Below are positions 14,840 to 21,830 of a stretch of DNA of 36,700 nucleotides, piece by piece. Where the stretch lies: NCBI RefSeq assembly GCF_018129065.1, contig NZ_JAAEDM010000050.1, forward strand, positions 1-36,700. The letters are read 5' to 3'. This DNA comes from Neoroseomonas soli. GTDB taxonomy: Bacteria > Pseudomonadota > Alphaproteobacteria > Acetobacterales > Acetobacteraceae. The stretch's first letter is position 1. Each line of letters begins with the position of its first letter. The notes beneath the pieces were generated by a model. That model was not told the origin of the DNA and did no database searches. It worked only from the letters and a program-made list of their open reading frames with translations. Position numbers and translations under genes: made by a program.

Positions 14840-16210
14840 CTACTCGGCGGCGCGCGCCCTGCCGGCGACCAGCGGCACGACACCCGGCAGTGCTGCACCT
14901 TCCCAGAGTTGCGCCAGCAGTGCCTTGGCCTGCGCCGCGCCGACCGCGTCCGAGGTCAGTTCCAGGAACTTGTCCGACAGGTCCTGATCCGTCAGCGGCG
15001 CATCCGGGTCGCCCTTGCGCGTGTGCTGGTGGCGGTTCAGCACGCGGCCATCCTTCAGCGTGATCGTCACCTTGGCCGAACGCTTCGCCGGGAAGGCGGC
15101 GGCGCATTCGGAATCGAGCGCGACGGTCACCTTTCCCATCAGCGCACGGGTCGCCGGGTCGGTCAGGCGCGCCGGCTCGAAGGCCGCGAGGCGCACGCCG
15201 CCATGCAACAGCATGGTCGCGACGGTGAACTGCGTCGAGAAGCGGCAATCCTGCTCGGTCTGCGCGTTCGGGCGGTCGCAGACCTCCTTCGTCGCCTTGT
15301 AGCCGCCGATGGCGACGGAGACGACGTCCTCAACCTTGAAGCCGTTCTCCAGGTGCAGGTCGCGCACGGCGTCCAGCGCCGCGAAGATGTGGCCGCAGCA
15401 GCCGTGGTTCTTGAAGGTCATGTCGGTGATGGCGAAGGGCTGGCCGATCCTCGCCAGCGACTTCTCCCACTTGCCGGTGTCCTCGCTGGTGGCCGCCGCG
15501 AAGCCCGCGGGTCCGTTCAGCACATCGAGCGCGCCGGTCATGCCCTTCGCCGCGGCCATCGCCGCGAGCGCGCCCGCTTCCGCCGCATGGCCCGGATGCA
15601 GCGGCTTGGACATGCCTTCCCCGCGGAAGGCCTGCTGGAGACCGGAAGCCATCGTCGCGGCGGTGGCGATCGCATGCGCCGTGCGTTCCGCGTCGCAATC
15701 CAGCAGCACGGCGACCGAGGCCGCGGCGCCGAAGGTCCCGACCGTGCCGGTCGTGTGCCAGTAATCGTAGTGGGAGGGCTGCACCGCCAGGCCGATGCGG
15801 CAGGATACCTCATACCCCGCGGCCAGCGCGCGCAGCAGGGTGTCCATGTCCGTCCCGCGCGCCTGCGCGGCCGCGAGCGCCGCCGCGATGGTCGGGCAGC
15901 CCGGGTGATAGACGGCGTAGCGGTAGATGTCGTCGAACTCGACCGTGTGCGACGCCGTGCCGTTCACCAGCGCGGCGTGGCGCACCGGCACGCGACGGCC
16001 GGAGACATAGCACACCGCGCCGCCGCCCCCGCGCGTCTCGTCCTCGAGCGCGGCGGACATCAGCGTCGCGGGCGGCCGCCAGGCGCCTGCCAGCAGCGCG
16101 GCGAACCAATCCACCAGCGCGCGGCGGGCATGGCGCGCGACATCGGCATCGAGCGGCCGTGACCGCCAGGACGCGGCATGATCGGCGAGGACGGGAAGCG
16201 GGTTCGTCAT
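14840..16210 (-). CDS. MmgE/PrpD family protein
   Basis: 456 residues, normal family length. The all-helical N-terminal domain includes ALVDWFAALLAGA and the conserved NGTASHTVEFDDIY. Further family segments are HPGCPTIAAALAAA, GYEVSCRIG, HTTGTVGTFGAAASVA and FKNHGCCGHIFAALDA. Characterised members are 2-methylcitrate dehydratase, cis-aconitate decarboxylase and iminodisuccinate epimerase; the substrate cannot be told from these motifs. It is the last gene of the leftward operon: its ATG at 16210 lies 10 bp after the dehydrogenase stop, so it probably acts on the same or a related carboxylic acid. Confidence 0.9.
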   Translation of the reverse strand: MTNPLPVLADHAASWRSRPLDADVARHARRALVDWFAALLAGAWRPPATLMSAALEDETRGGGGAVCYVSGRRVPVRHAALVNGTASHTVEFDDIYRYAVYHPGCPTIAAALAAAQARGTDMDTLLRALAAGYEVSCRIGLAVQPSHYDYWHTTGTVGTFGAAASVAVLLDCDAERTAHAIATAATMASGLQQAFRGEGMSKPLHPGHAAEAGALAAMAAAKGMTGALDVLNGPAGFAAATSEDTGKWEKSLARIGQPFAITDMTFKNHGCCGHIFAALDAVRDLHLENGFKVEDVVSVAIGGYKATKEVCDRPNAQTEQDCRFSTQFTVATMLLHGGVRLAAFEPARLTDPATRALMGKVTVALDSECAAAFPAKRSAKVTITLKDGRVLNRHQHTRKGDPDAPLTDQDLSDKFLELTSDAVGAAQAKALLAQLWEGAALPGVVPLVAGRARAAE

Positions 16211-16220
16211 GGCGTCCTGC

Positions 16221-17195
16221 TCACGCGTTGCCGCGGAGCACCTCCTTGTTGATGACGACGTCGGGGTCGAGCCGACCCTTGAGGTGGGAGATGATGCTCT
16301 CGGCGCAGGAAAGCCCCATGCGCCGCGTGGACTGCTCCGTCGCCGCCGCGGAATGCGGGGAGACGACGACGTTCGGGAAATCGAGGAAGGGCAGCTTCGT
16401 CGCGACGGGTTCCTCCCAGAACACGTCGAGGCCTACGGCGCCGAGATGGCCGGACTTCAGCGCATTGGTCAGCGCCGCCTCGTCCACCAGCGTGCCGCGT
16501 GCGGTATTGATGTAGGCCGCCCCGGGCTTCATGGCGGCGAGGAATGCGCCATTCACCATGGCCCGCGTCTCCTCGTTGGACGGGCAATGCGTGGTCACGA
16601 TATCCGCCTGGGCCAGGCCCTCGTGCAGCACCTTCACCGGGGTGAACCCCGCACCCTTGATGGTGTTCTGCGGGATGTAGGGATCATGGACCAGCACATC
16701 CATGCCGAAGGCGGCGCAGAGCCGCGCGACGCGCCCGCCGATCCGCCCGAAGCCCACCACCAGCACCGTCAGCCCGGCAAGGTCCAGGGTCCGCAGGGAA
16801 GGCTTCGGCCCCCAGTCCAGCGCCTTGGTGTTGCGGTCGTAGTCGATGGTCCGGCGCGCGGTGGTCAGCATCAGCATCAGCGCGTGCTCGGCGACCGAGA
16901 CGGCATTCGCGTCCGGCGTCACGGTCAGCGGAATGCCGCGTTCGGTCAGCGCCTTCACGTCCACCGCGTCATAGCCCACGCCATGCCGTGCGCAGATGCG
17001 CAGCATCGGCGCGTTGTCGAGGAAGGCGCGGTCGATCTTCGTCGCGCGGACGATGATCGCGTCCGCGGTCTTCATCGGCTCGCGCAGCGTCTCGGGCGTG
17101 ACCTGTTCGAGCATGGTGACGGTGAGCCCCGGCTCCGCCCGCAAGCGCGCCATGGCGTCGGGGTGCAGCGGGCGAAGGCAGACGACGTGCGGCAT
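16221..17195 (-). CDS. D-2-hydroxyacid dehydrogenase (NAD-dependent)
   Basis: 324 residues from the ATG at 17195 (AGGA upstream). The Rossmann motif GFGRIG lies at 148-153, with Asp171 at the end of the second strand, which favours NAD over NADP. The catalytic triad of the D-isomer-specific family is complete: Arg233 in NTARGTLVDE, Glu262 in VFWEEP and His281 in SPHSAA. These enzymes reversibly oxidise D-2-hydroxyacids to 2-oxoacids. With the upstream split TPP decarboxylase, a route from hydroxyacid to oxoacid to aldehyde is plausible; D-3-phosphoglycerate or sulfolactate-type substrates are alternatives. It starts 8 bp after the stop of the deleted TctC gene. Confidence 0.92.
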   Translation of the reverse strand: MPHVVCLRPLHPDAMARLRAEPGLTVTMLEQVTPETLREPMKTADAIIVRATKIDRAFLDNAPMLRICARHGVGYDAVDVKALTERGIPLTVTPDANAVSVAEHALMLMLTTARRTIDYDRNTKALDWGPKPSLRTLDLAGLTVLVVGFGRIGGRVARLCAAFGMDVLVHDPYIPQNTIKGAGFTPVKVLHEGLAQADIVTTHCPSNEETRAMVNGAFLAAMKPGAAYINTARGTLVDEAALTNALKSGHLGAVGLDVFWEEPVATKLPFLDFPNVVVSPHSAAATEQSTRRMGLSCAESIISHLKGRLDPDVVINKEVLRGNA

Positions 17196-17203
17196 GGACG
17201 TTC

Positions 17204-17425
17204 CTATTCGACGGTGGCACCGGAGATGCGAACCAGCTCCGCCCATTTCGGGATCCTGGTCGCGATGAAGGCGGCGAATTCCTCGGGCGAGGAACCGACG
17301 GGCTCGCTGCCCTGCTGTGCCAGCCGGGCGCGCATGTCATCGGTGCGCAGGGCCGGCGGGGTTCCATGGCGCCCGGGCCAAGGCCGGGCGGCCCGTTCCG
17401 GGGCAGGCAGGCGACGGCGGTGCAT
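17204..17425 (-). pseudogene. Internally deleted TctC (Bug) receptor gene
   Basis: The last 49 codons, from about ALRTDDMRARLAQQGSEPVG to ISGATVE, match the C-terminus of Bug/TctC receptors (compare PEVRANLARHGVEPLPGS in the intact copy at 32508). In front is a normal start: GGAGG-AAACAG-ATG at 17425, then MHRRRL and ARPWPGR, which resemble a Bug start and the beginning of the mature protein. The remaining roughly 250 codons of a typical receptor are missing, yet start, frame and TAG stop are kept, giving 73 codons. No functional receptor can result. Its place between the TPP enzyme and dehydrogenase genes shows the operon once had its own receptor. Confidence 0.65.
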
Positions 17426-17479
17426 CTGTTTCCTCCGTTGGACCCGTGCACCGGTCTTTGCCGGCTTGCGCTTGCGGCA

Positions 17480-17569
17480 CGAGGGGGCCTTGCCCCCTCG
17501 CACTCCCCCACCGAGGCCCGAAAGGCCCTCGGAACCCGTCATGGTTTCCAAAGGCCTTTCGGCCTTTGG
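17480..17569. repeat. Series of GC-rich hairpins in the operon gap
   Basis: Three hairpins follow one another. CGAGGGGGC (17480-17488) pairs with GCCCCCTCG (17492-17500). CCGAGG...CCTCGG at about 17511-17532 has a C/C mismatch and a GAAA tetraloop. CCAAAGGCC (17548-17556) pairs with GGCCTTTGG (17561-17569). They fill the 178-bp gap between the TPP beta-subunit stop and the deleted TctC start. I see no gene here. Confidence 0.6.
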
Positions 17570-17578
17570 CGGGGTGGT

Positions 17579-17601
17579 CCGGAGGGGCGGCGCCCCTCCG
17601 G
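17579..17601 (-). terminator. Hairpin directly after the TPP beta-subunit gene
   Basis: CCGGAGGGGC (17579-17588) pairs with GCCCCTCCGG (17592-17601). It begins 2 bp after the stop codon on the reverse strand. It is followed by GGACCACCCCGCCAAAG, almost the same tail as the hairpin at 8489-8511. It may terminate or attenuate transcription within the operon. Confidence 0.5.
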
Positions 17602-17603
17602 TC

Positions 17604-18206
17604 TCAGAGCTGGTGGTGCGCCGCAGGCCCGAGGATGGCTTCGCGCATCCGGGCCTGGATGATCGACCCGTCGCGCGGCGGCAGGACCAGCTTCTTGCTG
17701 GTGGCGTCGATCTTCGCCACCGCGAAGAACGGGCCATTGCCCTCGTGGATCGCGGCCTTCAGCGCCGGCACTTCCCCGGGCTTGGTGACGAACATGGTGC
17801 GCGGGATGCCGGCTCCCTTCGCCATCGCCACCAGGTCCACGCCATGCTTGGTCGCGGTTTCCTGCATGCCGGTCTCGCCGTAGTGCTCGTTGTCCTGCAC
17901 GACGATCGAAAGATTGCGCGGCTTCTTGACCGCGATGGTCGCCAGCGCGCCGATGCCCATCAGCATCTCGCCGTCGCCGGTGATGACCAGCACCTTGCGG
18001 TTCGGCTGTGCGAGCGCGAGGCCGAGGCCGATCATCGCCGCCCCGCCCATGCCGCCCCACAGCGGCAGGTTCAGCGGGTGGTCGCCCACCGCCGTGATGT
18101 CCCAGGCCGGCGCGCCGAGGCCGGCGATCACCGCCATCTCGCCCCGGTCCTCGAGCAGGACGCGGGTCAGCTCACGACGATCGAGCTTTCCGGATTCCGC
18201 GAGCAT
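17604..18206 (-). CDS. TPP-binding subunit of a split 2-oxoacid decarboxylase
   Basis: 200 residues, matching only the C-terminal TPP-binding domain of thiamine-diphosphate decarboxylases. The cofactor motif is complete: GDGEM at 77-81 and Asn106 in VVQDNEHYGETG. GLGAPAWDI and PLWGGMGGAAMIGLGLA are typical of the sulfopyruvate decarboxylase beta (ComE) and phosphonopyruvate decarboxylase group. It needs the neighbouring alpha subunit, whose stop lies 4 bp upstream of this ATG. A decarboxylase acting on a 3-substituted pyruvate is the best reading; sulfopyruvate is one candidate, unproven. A hairpin sits just after its stop. Confidence 0.85.
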   Translation of the reverse strand: MLAESGKLDRRELTRVLLEDRGEMAVIAGLGAPAWDITAVGDHPLNLPLWGGMGGAAMIGLGLALAQPNRKVLVITGDGEMLMGIGALATIAVKKPRNLSIVVQDNEHYGETGMQETATKHGVDLVAMAKGAGIPRTMFVTKPGEVPALKAAIHEGNGPFFAVAKIDATSKKLVLPPRDGSIIQARMREAILGPAAHHQL

Positions 18207-18210
18207 CGTC

Positions 18211-18762
18211 TCAATCCTTGCCGAAGGTCTTGGCGCCGATGACGCGCTGGCCGATCAGCGTCGCGGTCGGGCGGAAGGTGTTGAAGGCCATGCGGATGGT
18301 CGCGTCCACGGTCGGCGCGATGTCCTCCGGCGTGTCGGCGCGGCGCACCAGCGTGCCCATCGCCTCCAGCACGGACTGCGTCGCCGCGCCCATCGGGATC
18401 TGCGCCGGGTTGAACTCCCCGAAATCGCCGCGCATCGTCACCAGCATCGGCATCGGGCAGCGATGGATGTGCGACAGCGACAGCATGTTGATGCAGTTGC
18501 CGACGCCCGAGGACTGCATCAGCAGCACGCCCTTGTCCCCGCCGAGCCAGGCGCCCTGGAGAAGGGCGATGCCCTCTTCCTCGGTCGTCAGCGTGGTGAC
18601 GATGATCTCGTTATCCGCGAGGCAGCGCTTGATCAGGCGGGAATGGCCGGCATCGGGCACGAGCGCCACCTGGCGGATCTCATGCTTCTTCAGCAGGTCG
18701 TAGATCTGGTCGGGCCAGGACGCGGCCGCGTCCGGCGCCTGGTCGATCGCGTTGGGATCCAT
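18211..18762 (-). CDS. Pyrimidine-domain (alpha) subunit of a split TPP decarboxylase
   Basis: 183 residues, equivalent to the N-terminal PYR domain of TPP enzymes. YDLLKKHEIRQVALVPDAGH at 21-40 and LTTEEEGIALLQGAWLGG at 58-75 are typical; the Glu cluster at 61-63 contains the glutamate that activates the thiamine ring. LLMQSSGVGNCINML matches the ComD-like sulfopyruvate decarboxylase alpha group. GAGGAAA precedes the ATG at 18762. It is the first gene of the leftward operon (alpha, beta, deleted TctC, dehydrogenase, MmgE/PrpD) and is divergent from eutB, with 89 bp between the starts. Confidence 0.85.
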   Translation of the reverse strand: MDPNAIDQAPDAAASWPDQIYDLLKKHEIRQVALVPDAGHSRLIKRCLADNEIIVTTLTTEEEGIALLQGAWLGGDKGVLLMQSSGVGNCINMLSLSHIHRCPMPMLVTMRGDFGEFNPAQIPMGAATQSVLEAMGTLVRRADTPEDIAPTVDATIRMAFNTFRPTATLIGQRVIGAKTFGKD

Positions 18763-18851
18763 CCGTTTCCTCGGTCATCTGGGACGGCGCATCCTAGGGC
18801 GAGGGGCGGGGCTGGCAAGCCGGGGCCGGGCCGCGCCATCATGGGGCCGCC

Positions 18852-20216
18852 ATGCCCTTCGCGCAGACCATCGGCGGCACCCGCTACGTCTTCGACGACC
18901 TGAAGACGCTGCTGGCGCGCGCCACGCCGCTTCGCTCCGGCGACGTTCTCGCCGGCATCGCGGCGAGTAGCGCCGCGGAGCGCATCGCGGCCCAGCGCGC
19001 CCTGGCCGACCTGCCGCTCGTGCACTTCCTGACCGGGACGGTGATCGCCTATGAGGCCGACGAGGTCACGCGGCTGATCCTCGACCGTCACGATGCCGCG
19101 GCCTTCGCACCGGTGCGCAGCCTGACGGTCGGCGGTTTCCGCGACTGGCTGCTGGCAGCCGAACCGGCGGCGGTGACGGCGCTCGCCCCCGGCCTGACAC
19201 CGGAGATGGTCGCGGCCGTTTCCAAGATCATGCGCGTGTCCGACCTGATACAGGTCGCCGCGAAATGCCGCGTGGTCACGCGCTTCCGCAACACCATCGG
19301 CCTGCCGGGGACGCTGTCCATCCGCCTGCAGCCGAACCACCCGACCGACGACCCCCGCGGCGTGACGGCGAGCGTGCTGGACGGGCTGCTGCTCGGCGCC
19401 GGGGATGCGGTGATCGGCGTGAACCCGGCGACCGACAATATCGACGCGGTGATGCGGCTGCTCGATTTGCTGGACACGGTCCGCGACCGCTTCGCCATCC
19501 CGACCCAGTCCTGCGTGCTGTCGCATGTCACCACCACCATGCTGGCGATGGAGCGCGGCGCGCCGGTCGATCTCGTGTTCCAGTCGATCGGCGGGACGGA
19601 GGCGACGAACGCCGCCTTCGGCGTCTCGCTGTCGTTGCTGCGGGAGGCACGGGACCAGGCACTGTCGCTGAAGCGCGGCACGCTCGGCAGCAACGTGATG
19701 TATTTCGAGACCGGCCAGGGCAGCGCCCTCTCTGCCGAGGCGCATCACGGCGTGGACCAGCAGACGCTGGAAGCCCGTGCCTATGCCGTGGCGCGGGAGT
19801 TCTCGCCCCTGCTGGTGAACAGCGTCGTCGGCTTCATCGGCCCGGAATACCTGTTCGACGGCAAGCAGATCCTGCGCGCGGGGCTCGAGGATCATTTCTG
19901 CGGCAAGCTGCTCGGCCTGCCGATGGGCGTGGATGTCTGCTACACGAACCACGCCGAGGCCGACCAGGACGACATGGACACGCTGCTGACCTGCCTCGCG
20001 GTTGCGGGCGTGACCTATGTGATGGGCGTGCCGGGGGCGGATGACGTGATGCTCGCCTACCAGTCCACCTCCTTCCATGACGGGCTGACGGCGCGCGCGA
20101 TGCTCGGCAGGCGCGCGGCGCCGGAATTCGAGGAATGGCTCGCACGCATGGACATCGGCATGGATGCCGAGCGGATTCCGGCGCGGCTTTCGCCGGCGCT
20201 GATCGGGCTCGCATGA
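18852..20216 (+). CDS. eutB: Ethanolamine ammonia-lyase large subunit
   Basis: 454 residues, the standard EutB length. With EutC it forms the adenosylcobalamin-dependent enzyme that turns ethanolamine into acetaldehyde and ammonia. Recognisable blocks are VHFLTGTVIAYEADEVTRLI near the start, RNTIGLPGTLSIRLQPNHPTDD, GDAVIGVNPATDN, QSIGGTEATNAAFG, MYFETGQGSALSAEAHHGVDQQTLEARAYA and the C-terminal CYTNHAEADQDDMD. No cobalamin riboswitch fits the 89-bp upstream gap. No eutA reactivase, microcompartment shell or aldehyde dehydrogenase gene is nearby, so this is the simple non-compartment arrangement. The stop overlaps the eutC start (ATGA). Confidence 0.96.
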   Translation: MPFAQTIGGTRYVFDDLKTLLARATPLRSGDVLAGIAASSAAERIAAQRALADLPLVHFLTGTVIAYEADEVTRLILDRHDAAAFAPVRSLTVGGFRDWLLAAEPAAVTALAPGLTPEMVAAVSKIMRVSDLIQVAAKCRVVTRFRNTIGLPGTLSIRLQPNHPTDDPRGVTASVLDGLLLGAGDAVIGVNPATDNIDAVMRLLDLLDTVRDRFAIPTQSCVLSHVTTTMLAMERGAPVDLVFQSIGGTEATNAAFGVSLSLLREARDQALSLKRGTLGSNVMYFETGQGSALSAEAHHGVDQQTLEARAYAVAREFSPLLVNSVVGFIGPEYLFDGKQILRAGLEDHFCGKLLGLPMGVDVCYTNHAEADQDDMDTLLTCLAVAGVTYVMGVPGADDVMLAYQSTSFHDGLTARAMLGRRAAPEFEEWLARMDIGMDAERIPARLSPALIGLA

Positions 20217-20941
20217 CGGCGCCCTCGCTCTGGCGCGACCTGCGCCGCTTCACCGAGGCGCGCGTGGGCCTCGGCCGCGCAGGGACGGCGCAGCCGACGG
20301 CGGCGCATCTCGACTTCCAGGAATCCCACGCGCGGGCGCGGGATGCGGTGTGGTCGGTGCTCGACGTGCCGGCGATGGAGGCCGCGCTGGTGGCGCTCGG
20401 CCTGCCGGTGCTGCGGGTGCGGAGCGCAGTGCCGGACCGCCGCGCCTACCTCCTGCGGCCGGATCTCGGGCGACGCCTTGCCGCGGGCACGACGCTGCCG
20501 CGCGCGCCGGGCAGCGTCGCCTTCGTGGTGGCGGACGGGCTCTGCGCCATCGGCGTGCAGCGCCACGCGCCTTCGGTGCTGGAACGGCTGGCGCCGGCGC
20601 TGGCCCTGCCACCCGGCCCGATCGTGATTGCCGAGCAGGCGCGCGTCGCCCTCGGCGACGAGATCGGCGAGGCGATCGGCGCCGCCGCGGTCGTGGTGCT
20701 GATCGGGGAACGGCCGGGGCTTTCCGCAACCGACAGCCTCGGCCTCTACCTGACCTGGGCGCCGCGGCGCGGGCGCACGGATGCGGAGCGCAACTGCATC
20801 AGCAATGTCCGTCCCGGTGGGCTGTCCTACGAGGACGCCGCCGCCAAGGCAGCCTGGCTGCTGCGCGCGGCGCAGGGGCTGGGTGCGACAGGCGTCGCGC
20901 TGAAGGACGAGATGCCGGCCACCGCACTGCCCGCGCCATGA
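20213..20941 (+). CDS. eutC: Ethanolamine ammonia-lyase small subunit
   Basis: 242 residues, somewhat shorter than the enterobacterial protein. WRDLRRFTEARVGLGRAG at the start, DFQESHARARDAVW, VVADGLCAIGVQRHA and RNCISNVRPGGLSYEDAA near the C-terminus are family signatures; the latter region contributes to cobalamin binding. The ATG overlaps the eutB TGA by four bases, so translation is coupled and gives matched subunit amounts. Its own stop overlaps the arfB start in the same way. Confidence 0.95.
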   Translation: MTAPSLWRDLRRFTEARVGLGRAGTAQPTAAHLDFQESHARARDAVWSVLDVPAMEAALVALGLPVLRVRSAVPDRRAYLLRPDLGRRLAAGTTLPRAPGSVAFVVADGLCAIGVQRHAPSVLERLAPALALPPGPIVIAEQARVALGDEIGEAIGAAAVVVLIGERPGLSATDSLGLYLTWAPRRGRTDAERNCISNVRPGGLSYEDAAAKAAWLLRAAQGLGATGVALKDEMPATALPAP

Positions 20942-21363
20942 GCATCCGCGTCACCGCCCGCATCGCGATCGAGGAGGACGAGTTGCAGGAGGATTTCCTG
21001 CGCGCCTCGGGCCCCGGCGGGCAGAACGTCAACAAGCTGGAGACGGCGGTGCAGCTGCGCTTCGCCGCCATGGCCTCCCCCAACCTGCCCGAGGCGGTGA
21101 AGGCACGCCTCGTCACGCTCGCAGGCCGCCGCATGACCAAGGACGGCGTGCTGGTCATCACCGCCCAGCGCCACCGCACGCGCGAGCGCAACCGGGAGGA
21201 CGCGCTGGAACGGCTGCTCGACCTGCTGCGGGAAGCCGCCACGCCGCCGCCGCCGCCGCGCAAGGCGACCAAGCCGACGCTCGGGTCGAAGAGACGCCGC
21301 CTGGACTCCAAGACCCGCCGCGGCGAGACCAAGCGCCTGCGGAGCGGGCGGCCGGAGGACTGA
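20938..21363 (+). CDS. arfB: Alternative ribosome-rescue factor B / peptidyl-tRNA hydrolase
   Basis: 141 residues. The GGQ motif lies at 27-29 in ASGPGGQNVNK, within the release-factor-like catalytic domain. The C-terminus is a Lys/Arg-rich tail (KRRRLDSKTRRGETKR) after a Pro run at about 103-108. In ArfB/ICT1 this tail enters the empty mRNA channel of stalled ribosomes, and GGQ then hydrolyses the stranded peptidyl-tRNA. The start overlaps the eutC stop (ATGA), an unusual partner for a housekeeping rescue factor. It converges on the cytosine deaminase gene with only 3 bp between stop codons and no hairpin. Confidence 0.93.
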   Translation: MSIRVTARIAIEEDELQEDFLRASGPGGQNVNKLETAVQLRFAAMASPNLPEAVKARLVTLAGRRMTKDGVLVITAQRHRTRERNREDALERLLDLLREAATPPPPPRKATKPTLGSKRRRLDSKTRRGETKRLRSGRPED

Positions 21364-21366
21364 CGC

Positions 21367-21819
21367 CTACTCGGCGATGTCCTCCGCCCAGACCTCCGGC
21401 CGTTCCTGCTGGAAGCGGCGCATCAGCGCCTGGCAGCGGGCGTCGTCCAGCACCACCACCTCGACGCCACGGGATCGCAGGAACTCCTCGTTGCCGCCGA
21501 AGGTCGCGTTCTCCCCCACCACCACGCGCGGGATGCCGAACTGCACGATGGTGCCGGAACACATCATGCAGGGGCTGAGCGTGGTGTAGAGCGTCGCGCG
21601 CCGGTAGTCGCGGCGCCGGCCGGCATTGCGCAGGCAATCCATCTCCCCGTGCGCGATGGGGTCGCCCTGCTGCACACGGCGGTTGCGGCCGGTGGCGACG
21701 ACCTGGCCGTCCACCACCAGCGCCGCGCCGATCGGCACGCCGCCTTCGGCCATGCCCTGTTCCGCCTCGGCGATGGCGGCGCAGATGAAGCGGCGGTCCG
21801 CCGCGCCTGGGCTGTCCAT
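21367..21819 (-). CDS. Cytosine deaminase-like protein of the yeast FCY1 type
   Basis: 150 residues. It is a CDA-fold zinc deaminase with the HGE motif (His57, Glu59) and PCMMC (Cys84, Cys87). The whole C-terminal half follows yeast cytosine deaminase Fcy1: LYTTLSPCMMCSG, FGIPRVVVGENATFGG, a GVEVVVLDD segment, and the ending RPEVWAEDIAE. That is closer than the tRNA adenosine deaminase TadA pattern. The likely reaction is cytosine to uracil; guanine or other nucleobase deamination cannot be excluded. It is 11 bp downstream of an SDR gene and probably co-transcribed. Confidence 0.82.
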   Translation of the reverse strand: MDSPGAADRRFICAAIAEAEQGMAEGGVPIGAALVVDGQVVATGRNRRVQQGDPIAHGEMDCLRNAGRRRDYRRATLYTTLSPCMMCSGTIVQFGIPRVVVGENATFGGNEEFLRSRGVEVVVLDDARCQALMRRFQQERPEVWAEDIAE

Positions 21820-21830
21820 GGCGGCCCCGC

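Noticed and set aside
18763..18851. Cobalamin riboswitch before eutB
   Set aside because: The gap is only 89 bp and contains no recognisable B12-box; the full element would not fit.
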